DNA of 25,205 nucleotides from Reticulitermes lucifugus (Eukaryota > Arthropoda > Insecta > Blattodea > Rhinotermitidae). Where the stretch lies: NCBI GenBank assembly GCA_026260175.1, contig JAKCWW010000129.1, forward strand, positions 123,749 to 148,953, in the 5' to 3' direction. Positions 19,924 through 25,205 of this stretch are shown here, one piece after another. Position 1 is the first letter of the stretch. Each line of letters opens with the position of its first letter. The notes beneath the pieces were generated by a model. That model was given only the letters and a program-made list of their open reading frames with translations, did not search any database and was not told where the DNA came from. The translations under genes and the position numbers were made by a program.

Positions 19924-20060
19924 TTACCGAATATTATGGTCGAGGGGGAAGTACACTTGCTTCATATTCAAGAGGACGCGGGTTCGAATATCAACGTAGC
20001 AACAATCCTGACTGAGGTAGTTCCTTGTTTTTCTCAACGACGCCAGTACTTTCGTTATAG
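19924..20060 (+). mobile_element. SINE-D-like tRNA-derived unit
   Basis: An A-box-like TATGGTCGAGGGGGAAG (from 19935) and a good B-box, GCGGGTTCGAATATC (19978-19992), are at normal tRNA spacing. The following CCTGACTGAGG...TTTCTCAA stretch looks like a SINE body of the type with a GATTGAGG(T)TTTCC block. Only one copy is visible here, so family status is inferred. Confidence 0.5.
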
Positions 20061-21203
20061 TATGCCGGACTAGGTCATATCGGTATCCTTTCAAATAATT
20101 TCAAATTTATTACTCAGTAGGAATCATTCTAATCATTCTAATATGCTATTCAGTATGAATCTAGTCTTCGCTCCTACAACGTGTCTAAATGAACCATAAA
20201 TGAAGAATACATAACGAATTCAGGGAACGCTGTTAATCCTTACAGGACGGTGCTGTTTATATGGTGGCCTTTTAAAAGTCCTTTCCTGTCTCCTATGAAA
20301 CACATTTTATCTGGGCTACAAGGTTTAATCAGTTAATAATATTTAGTGCCTGTTTGTTCTGAGAATAAAAGCAACCGAATGAACTGTCAGGGAAATGGCC
20401 TGTAATCTAACGTTAAGGCGCTGCATATGGCACATACATTTACCACTGAGCTGAAAAAGACTTGAGTTATTGCTCTGTATCAAAGCGACATTGCGTCCGC
20501 TTTAAATAACAGTAAGCAAGTCAGCATTTCCAGTGCAGGAGCTGCAAAATGTATTCAGCTGCTTTATGCTTTCCATTATACTGTATTCCATTTACTTCGC
20601 TCATGATTCTGGTTTTCTTCAATTTGTGCTTTTTCTTGTTTTTACAGCGCCTATATATTTCTGTTGTGTTTATGAAGTCATGTATAATGAATGAAAGGGT
20701 TTCTTGTTCTTAATTAAATAGAATGCCACGAAAGCATATGGAGGAGCTGAGGTATAACACGGACACCTCCGTAGTACAATTCAGAAGCGTTGTCACCTAA
20801 ACCAAGTTTCTGGGCATGTAGATATGAAAGTCTAGTGTCTATACAACTATCCATCATCTGTGAAAGCACACGGTGCTGATATCAAAGCACTTCGCGAGGT
20901 GAAATACTTCGATATCTGTACGTAGTAAATTGAAAGCTATTGTGACGTACAGAGGAGAAGAAAAAGTAAAGATCAAGAGGGCCTTGAAAGGTCTAGTAAG
21001 TCAATCAATCACCGGTCCCACAGTTACCAGTGATGCCGTCACTCCTGCATCTGTATCCTCGACCGACTGCTCAGTGCAGTCAAACAGATGGTACGCAGGA
21101 TTGCAACCTAACAAGATGGTCCAAGAGCCACCCAGTCACAGTTGCATTTCGATAAAGGTTTGTGTGTCCCTTTTTATTCACCGACGCTGCTAGTGACTCA
21201 GAC
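20061..21203. other. Stretch without recognisable gene; possible decayed tRNA-like head
   Basis: On the minus strand CAGCTCAGTGGTAAATG (about 20453-20437) resembles a tRNA A-box, but the expected B-box downstream is unrecognisable. The open frame at 20930-21193 starts with TTG rather than ATG, has no known domain, and is not called as a gene. Confidence 0.35.
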
Positions 21204-21228
21204 TATAACTAACTAACTCACTAACTAC
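21204..21228 (-). repeat. (GTTA)n-type 3' tail of the LINE-1 copy
   Basis: On the minus strand the LINE tail ends in several GTTA/GTTAGT units. Sister copies end in GGAGTTAATTAGTTAC (10785-10800) and GGAGTTAGTTA (15825-15836, minus), so the tail is a family trait. Confidence 0.65.
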
Positions 21229-21249
21229 ACGGAGTAGAGTCCTTCTTGA

Positions 21250-21402
21250 CAGATAATACCTTAACCAAATTATGCACTTAATAAAATACATTCAGAGGTA
21301 AGTATAAAACTCCTACATGTTTCGGCAACGGGGTGCCATCATCAGGGAGTTACTCGGAACAATGAAGTATAAGGCCAGCACGCTTGTGTAGTTATTGTGT
21401 CG
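21250..21402 (-). mobile_element. ~153 bp short element carrying a hammerhead-like core, copy B
   Basis: The boundaries are set by a perfect 9-bp duplication, TCAAGAAGG read on the minus strand, at 21411-21403 and 21249-21241. Removing the 153 bp and one duplicate restores a LINE-1 tail that matches 14310-14335. The element runs from CGACACAATAACTACAC to a 3' end GGTATTATCTG and has no tail. It is homologous over its full length to 6714-6867. No protein is encoded, so it must be mobilised by another element. Confidence 0.75.
21308..21351 (-). ncRNA. Putative minimal type I hammerhead ribozyme motif (copy B)
   Basis: Read on the minus strand, stem I 5' strand AACTCC is at 21351-21346 and CTGATGA at 21345-21339. 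One extra T lies at 21338. Stem II is GGCA (21337-21334) with TGCC (21327-21324) around a 6-nt loop. GAAAC is at 21323-21319, then a 2-nt loop, GTA (21316-21314) and stem I 3' strand GGAGTT (21313-21308). Compared with copy A, stems and core are unchanged while both small loops differ, as expected if the structure was once selected. The extra T and tiny stem III are the same caveats as in copy A. Confidence 0.55.
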
Positions 21403-21715
21403 CCTTCTTGAGAGGCTAACAGTTCCTCAGCTACTCAAAAAGTTCCTCTCATTTTGTGAAACCCAAGGGTTTATTATTGTTCAAAAGAGCCTGCCACTTT
21501 TCCCTAACCTGAGCCAGATTAATCCAGTCCACAATGTCCCGACCTATTTCTTTAAGATACAATCTAATATTATCCTCTCATTGAAGCCTAGGTCTTCCAA
21601 ATGGTCTCCTTCTCATAGGTTTCCCTACCAAAACCCAGAAGGCACCTCTCCTGTACTCCATACGTGCTAAATGCCACGCCCATTTCATTCTTGATTTGAT
21701 CACTATACCAAGTAG

Positions 21716-22017
21716 CTGTCAGTCACTACAAAAGCCGGCTTATATTCTTAATCTTTAATTTGAATTAGTGCGATGGCAAACAACGCTGTTCTTCTTGGAT
21801 TACTTGACCTGAAGGTGGAGGCACTAGGCCCCCCGCCCCGCAGATGTGATTCTTCATCAACACAGTTGTGAGAACTTCAAAACCCACATCTCTCCCTCGT
21901 GTAAGAGGTCATCATTGTTAGAACATCTAATGAAGTCTTTAAGGCTTTTTCGTGATCGACCATAGTAGGACTTTATGTACCTTGCACATTTGAAATAACC
22001 TTGCTAGGCGATTGATA
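21716..22017. other. Unassigned spacer
   Basis: GGACTTTATG occurs at 21968-21977 and again at 22239-22248, at the end of the next SINE. It may be a target-site duplication, but the left copy lies 40 bp before the tRNA-like head. No gene was seen. Confidence 0.35.
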
Positions 22018-22258
22018 TACGGTAGCTCAGCCAGTATAGCGACTACGCTACGGACTGCACGTTTCGGTGTTCGAATTCCGGCAGGGGCAAGCCTCTTATT
22101 GAATAGGTACCGGCGTTCTTTCCCGGGGGTTAAGCGGCCGGGGATTGATGTTGACCGCAGCATTCTATCTATAGAAGGGGTTGAAATGAGTAGAGCTGTA
22201 CCTCTACTCCCCCTATATGCCTTCTTGGTGTGGACAGGGACTTTATGCATTTTACCTT
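22018..22258 (+). mobile_element. SINE-B copy, tRNA-derived, most complete
   Basis: An A-box-like GGTAGCTCAGCCAGTATAG starts at 22021 and a B-box GTGTTCGAATTCC lies at 22067-22079. The body follows: TCTTTCCCGGGGGTTAAGCG, GCCGGGGATTGATG, TACCTCTACTCCCCC. It matches the minus-strand copies at 1692-1950 and 2030-2150. The two opposing open frames here (22012-22302 plus, 21939-22250 minus) are by-products of the repeat. Confidence 0.75.
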
Positions 22259-23220
22259 TTTTTATTGCGTCTTATGTATGCCGATGTAACAATGTTATTT
22301 GAAGACCGTCAAGATATGAGGAAACATGTGGAATTTCCTAAATTCCTAATTTCCTGAATTATGCCAGTATTTAGTTTCACAGTCCAACTGAATTATGTTT
22401 CATACAATACGACGTTTCAGAAATTCAGACTACTGCTTGTGGTTAAGTTGAGAGTTTTTATTGTCTTTTATTTTTGTATTAATGACGATATTTGAAAATA
22501 AACGCAGAATGTTTTAAATATTGGGACATTACATTGACCTCTTAATTGGATCCCAAATGATAACATTAATCTTAAAATAAAATGGACATTAAATCTCTGA
22601 GTCAAGTAAAAACCAATCACCTTAAGACTATAGTAGATTCAACTACCGAAACGTCCTGTGTATCAAGCAAGTATGGAGTAAGTTTACTGTAGAGCGTTAC
22701 GCAAGTCAGCGAACCTGCCTGCGTTCCAGCCAATCCGGCCGGAGCATCACGTAGGACAGTGGTCTTGATTCAGTGTTTGTGGAAGTCAAGTACTCGGAGG
22801 GTTATCTGTCCCAGTGCCATGTTGTCCACTAGGCTGGACCGGGATCGGGCCATGCCCTTCATGGTGAGAGGCCGGCGACTACCGGCCCTAGTCAATTCGA
22901 AGTATGAAATTTATCAGAACAATGTATGAATATTCAGTTCCTACCTCACAGCAAACGACCTTAAACTCCGTTAAAGGATCAAAATATTGAATGCTGTTTA
23001 GTGAAATAATGCTGTTTGTTGTGAGAAACATATAGGGTATTGGAACTAGTTTTGGATATACTTAACGGTAAATTCTGAAAACACGAATTGAGTTGAAAGG
23101 AAGCGCTAAGTTTTATCTTGTATAGATATTTCAGTCTCCACTCTTGAGTTTGTGGTTACTTATTCGCAGATTCAGGAGGATTTAGTTTAGTCATTTTTTG
23201 GAAATATAAAGTCTAGCATG
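22259..23220. other. AT-rich stretch containing a GC-rich block
   Basis: The block 22690-22905 is much GC-richer than its flanks. On the minus strand it reads about 50 codons from ATG near 22863 with one internal stop (MKGMARSRSSLVDNMALGQI at the start). A perfect 6-bp hairpin, GGCCGG/CCGGCC with a 6-base loop, lies at 22870-22887. It is probably a repeat, but the family was not recognised. The rest is AT-rich with nothing supportable. Confidence 0.4.
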
Positions 23221-23258
23221 TGATCCGCAATTACACCCCGTGTACCAGTTGTGGATCA
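23221..23258. repeat. Imperfect palindrome of GATCCGCA / TGTGGATCA type, outer copy
   Basis: TGATCCGCAATT at the left and AGTTGTGGATCA at the right face each other across about 14 bases. The same pair, in reversed order, forms the unit at 23366-23402. The right half faces a similar inverted piece at 24801-24812, so it may mark the 3' end of the neighbouring transposon. Confidence 0.5.
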
Positions 23259-23365
23259 GTGGAGATAAGGCATTTTCCTATTGTGTAAAAGCAATATATA
23301 ATTTCAGAGTAGTGACAATATGTGGCGCTGGAGTTTATTGGAGCACATGAAGAAAATAAGCGAAG

Positions 23366-23402
23366 TGATCCACACCCAGTGACAGGGATTAATTGCGGAT
23401 CA
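23366..23402. repeat. Imperfect palindrome of GATCCACA / TGCGGATCA type, inner copy
   Basis: TGATCCACA at the left and AATTGCGGATCA at the right. The reverse complement of the outer copy begins and ends with these same blocks. It sits exactly where the readable transposase frame stops, so it may mark an internal deletion junction. Confidence 0.5.
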
Positions 23403-24085
23403 GATCCTTTCGGAAATATTTTCATGATACGTGTTCTGAGAAACCGATACAAGATGACTGCATTACACACACGTGTTATGTTTTCGCTCCTCTCCCCGCT
23501 TTTTTTATTGTCACCGTTTTGCATCCTTTTGGAGCCGTAATTGTGCACTTTTGTTGACCACAGTAAGCCCAGTTTCGTCAACATTATATGTATTATATAT
23601 ATACAACAGTAATTTTGAGTTCAATGGTTAAACTGCTCAGTTTATTAAATAATTCTTTCCTGTTTTTTTTTCTGTCGCCACATTGCTTCGGGCAACGGAC
23701 CGATTTTCCAGCTGCCGGACAGTCAAGTTATGTCGCATCGTGAAGCTTTCATACCATCGTTTCGATGGCAAGGCGTTTTTGAAAACGTTTGTCTCTCTTT
23801 TAAAATCCCTCTCCCCAGCCAATTGTATTTCTTTGCGATTCAAACCATGCCCCATTTTTCCCCCAGTCTATAACTGCTTCGTAAATTTCTTTCTCACATT
23901 TTGATTCCCAAGAAAGGTTTCGGACCTGGTCTCTTGCGGTGTGTATCAACATAGTCATTCACTCGCCTTCGAATCGTGTTGAGTGGCACTCCATACGCCC
24001 TCTGCGCCTGCCTTACCGAAATACCTCCACACTGCACAGCGCTTACGGCTCTTACCAAGTCTTCGTCTGTATAATTTCAGTCCAT
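23395..24085 (-). pseudogene. Pogo/jerky-type DDE transposase pseudogene, N-terminal half
   Basis: On the minus strand an ATG at 24085 is followed one codon later by TGA, then NYTDEDLVRAVSAVQCGGIS and VRQAQRAYGVPLNTIRRRV (24076 to about 23950). This is a pipsqueak-type helix-turn-helix. After a frame change EKEIYEAVIDWGKNG follows (to about 23850). Then, in a third frame, comes a CENP-B/Tc5-type second helix-turn-helix with LNRKEIQLAGERDF, PSKRWYESFTMRHNLTVRQL and ARSN (23855-23640). Further on NVDETGLTVV (23585-23556) holds the first catalytic Asp of the DDE domain, and SGERSENITRVCNAV lies near 23490. The rest of the catalytic domain is missing. At least four frame changes make it dead. The copy at 5440-6597 covers the complementary C-terminal half. 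Confidence 0.85.
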
Positions 24086-24390
24086 CTAAAATTGGTATAT
24101 TAAGGAAGAATAACTCAGAAAAACTGTTCAATATGTCTGTCGATGAAGCCTTGAAATGATAAGTAAATGATAAGTAAGACTTGAAATTTTATACCTTAGA
24201 CGTGACTTTTTACATCGAATAACTACGTAAAATTACCAAACTCAACATTTTATACGCAATAATAATGAATGCCGTTTTTATTATTTGACTACAAGAAAGT
24301 ACGTTAAAAACAGATAGTGTGGCAAAATAAACCATAAACATTAGCACAGGATATATTCTCACATTTAATGGAAATTTTCTGTGGTGTAAA

Positions 24391-24434
24391 ACAAAAACAA
24401 CAACAACAACAACAATAATAATAATAATAATAAT
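24391..24434 (+). repeat. Compound (AAC)n(AAT)n microsatellite
   Basis: A run of AAC units passes directly into AAT units. It could be the tail of a degraded retroelement, but no element body is recognisable upstream. The poly-Leu-like open frame on the minus strand at 24365-24553 is caused by this repeat. Confidence 0.7.
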
Positions 24435-24800
24435 GAAACTTGAACTCGAAACACTGCATAGCGTGCTAACTGGAGGCGGAACATGACCACGTGCAGGCCA
24501 CGCGCATGTACGTGTGAACGCTTCATGTGAATAGTAATTTTTTTCCTTGGCACAACGCGTTTATATCTTTTTATTTAATGAATCTTGACACTATAAGTTC
24601 GCTCAATCAATAATTACAGATCATATAAGTTACGTGCCTTAATTTTCCTTTGAAATTTAGAAAATTGTTACACACGCTGCCTCATCAAACACAATGGACT
24701 CCCTCGACAGCTACTGCTGCCAGACGAAGCCATAGTCGGTAAGAAATGGCACTGTAACTGCATCTGTCGTTAACTTGATAAATCACCTCTGTGGACAGTT

Positions 24801-24827
24801 TGATCCGCAACTAGTGCCCGATCCGCA
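24801..24827. repeat. Paired GATCCGCA motifs, possible 5' end of the pogo-type element
   Basis: TGATCCGCAACTAGTG at 24801 and GATCCGCA at 24820-24827. On the minus strand the TAGTTGCGGATCA piece matches CAGTTGTGGATCA at 23246-23258 on the plus strand, the relation expected for terminal inverted repeats of an element spanning roughly 23.22-24.83 kb with the transposase on the minus strand between them. Confidence 0.42.
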
Positions 24828-25115
24828 GTCAGTTACATTACCCTAAGCTGTTCTTTATTTTTACACGAAGCATATAAATGTGACTACACTGCGTGGGTAA
24901 ATGCAAAGGTTCCTACTGCTAACTCGAATGTTACAGTATAGTAACCACTCTGTATTAAAGGGTTAACAATATAAACACATCATTTTATGTGTATTAACCT
25001 CTTTTATTAACGTCATAGTTTAGTTTTATGCTGATGCTCTCTAACTATATGTTATGTAGTTGAATTAATTAGTCACTAATTGCTATAATTATTTAGCTCA
25101 CATAATGTAGGTGAA
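24828..25115. other. AT-rich spacer
   Basis: No coding or repeat signal was recognised between the possible transposon end and the last SINE. Confidence 0.4.
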
Positions 25116-25205
25116 GCCGATCCCAGTGGCCGTGCGGTCTTGGGCGTGGGTCTTCGGCCGCTCGCTTACTAGGATCGTGGGTTCGAATCCCACCGGGGAC
25201 ATGGA
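25116..25205 (+). mobile_element. SINE-A copy, tRNA-derived head, cut by the window end
   Basis: GCCGATCCCAGTGGCCGTGC contains an A-box-like CCAGTGGCCGTGCGG, and the B-box GGGTTCGAATCCC is at 25179-25191. It is followed by ACCGGGGACATGGA, matching the start of the body in the copy at 3834-4088 (minus). The B-box is perfect here but has a base change in the other copy. A true tRNA gene was considered, but the downstream match to the other SINE-A copy past the tRNA-like part argues for a SINE. Confidence 0.75.

Larger units (their letters stand above)
21204..21715 (-). pseudogene. LINE-1 family 3' end, interrupted by a nested insertion
   Basis: On the minus strand the decayed C-terminus reads GVQERCLLGFGRET (about 21650-21610), then, after frame changes, a WTGLI/VDWINLAQ block and EKWQALLNNNK (to about 21470). 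These are the same blocks as in the copies at 10285 and 15825. The untranslated part CTGTTAGCCTC is cut at TCAAGAAGG (21411-21403) by a 153-bp element (21402-21250). It resumes after a second TCAAGAAGG (21249-21241) with ACTCTACTCC and ends in GTTA repeats (21228-21204). The copy at 14154-14348 shows the same tail uninterrupted. Confidence 0.82.

Noticed and set aside
20930-21193. 87-codon open frame with fairly even composition
   Set aside because: It begins with TTG, lacks an ATG at its start, has no known motif and shows no supporting context for a gene.
21968-22248. GGACTTTATG duplication as target site of SINE-B
   Set aside because: The left copy is 40 bp before the tRNA-like head. A 10-mer repeat at that distance is suggestive but not enough to set element ends.
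21939-22302. Two opposing open frames of about 100 codons
   Set aside because: Both fall over the SINE-B copy at 22018-22258 and result from its GC-richer sequence.
24365-24553. Leucine-rich small protein on the minus strand
   Set aside because: The leucine run is the (AAC)n(AAT)n microsatellite read backwards.
25116-25205. A true tRNA gene
   Set aside because: The match to the SINE-A copy at 3834-4088 continues past the B-box into ACCGGGGACATGGA, beyond what a tRNA explains, and acceptor pairing is poor.

Overview
The window reads as an AT-rich, non-coding stretch of a eukaryotic nuclear genome. It is most likely from an insect with a large, transposon-rich genome. That guess rests on the types of LINE, tRNA-derived SINE and pogo/jerky transposase remnants; a polyneopteran such as a cockroach, termite, cricket or stick insect fits best, but the sequence does not prove the order. 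No intact protein-coding host gene, true tRNA, rRNA or bacterial-style operon was found. All open frames are short, and the only recognisable protein homology belongs to broken transposable elements.

Layout from left to right. 1-69 is a clipped fragment of a LINE family (LINE-2), minus strand. 1692-2150 holds two SINE-B copies, minus strand. 2455-2811 is a LINE-2 3' end with a (GAT)n tail. 3834-4088 is a SINE-A copy, minus strand. 5440-6597 is the C-terminal half of a pogo/jerky-type transposase pseudogene. 6714-6867 is a short element with a hammerhead-ribozyme-like core. 9000-9521 is a block of ~135-140 bp degenerate tandem repeats, minus strand. 9850-10125 and 10285-10800 are two LINE-1 3' ends. 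11278-11628 is an inverted pair of a related hairpin-bearing repeat. 12018-12780 is a second block of the same tandem repeat, opposite orientation. 14154-14348 and 15825-16176 are further LINE-1 3' ends. 16709-16980 and 19648-19922 are SINE-C copies. 19924-20060 is a SINE-D-like unit. 21204-21715 is a LINE-1 copy split by a second copy of the hammerhead-bearing element. 22018-22258 is the fullest SINE-B copy. 23221-24827 is an N-terminal pogo/jerky transposase pseudogene with GATCCGCA-type inverted repeats near its edges. 25116-25205 is a second SINE-A copy, cut by the window end.

The best candidate for something undescribed is the ~153 bp family at 6714-6867 and 21250-21402. Both copies preserve the parts of a minimal type I hammerhead ribozyme. 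One copy sits inside a LINE tail and is flanked by a perfect 9-bp duplication, so the empty site can be read directly from a sister LINE copy. The second candidate is the tandem-repeat family with a shared leader, present as two inverted blocks about 3 kb apart. The elements do not work together as a pathway. The window records successive insertions, some nested, followed by decay.
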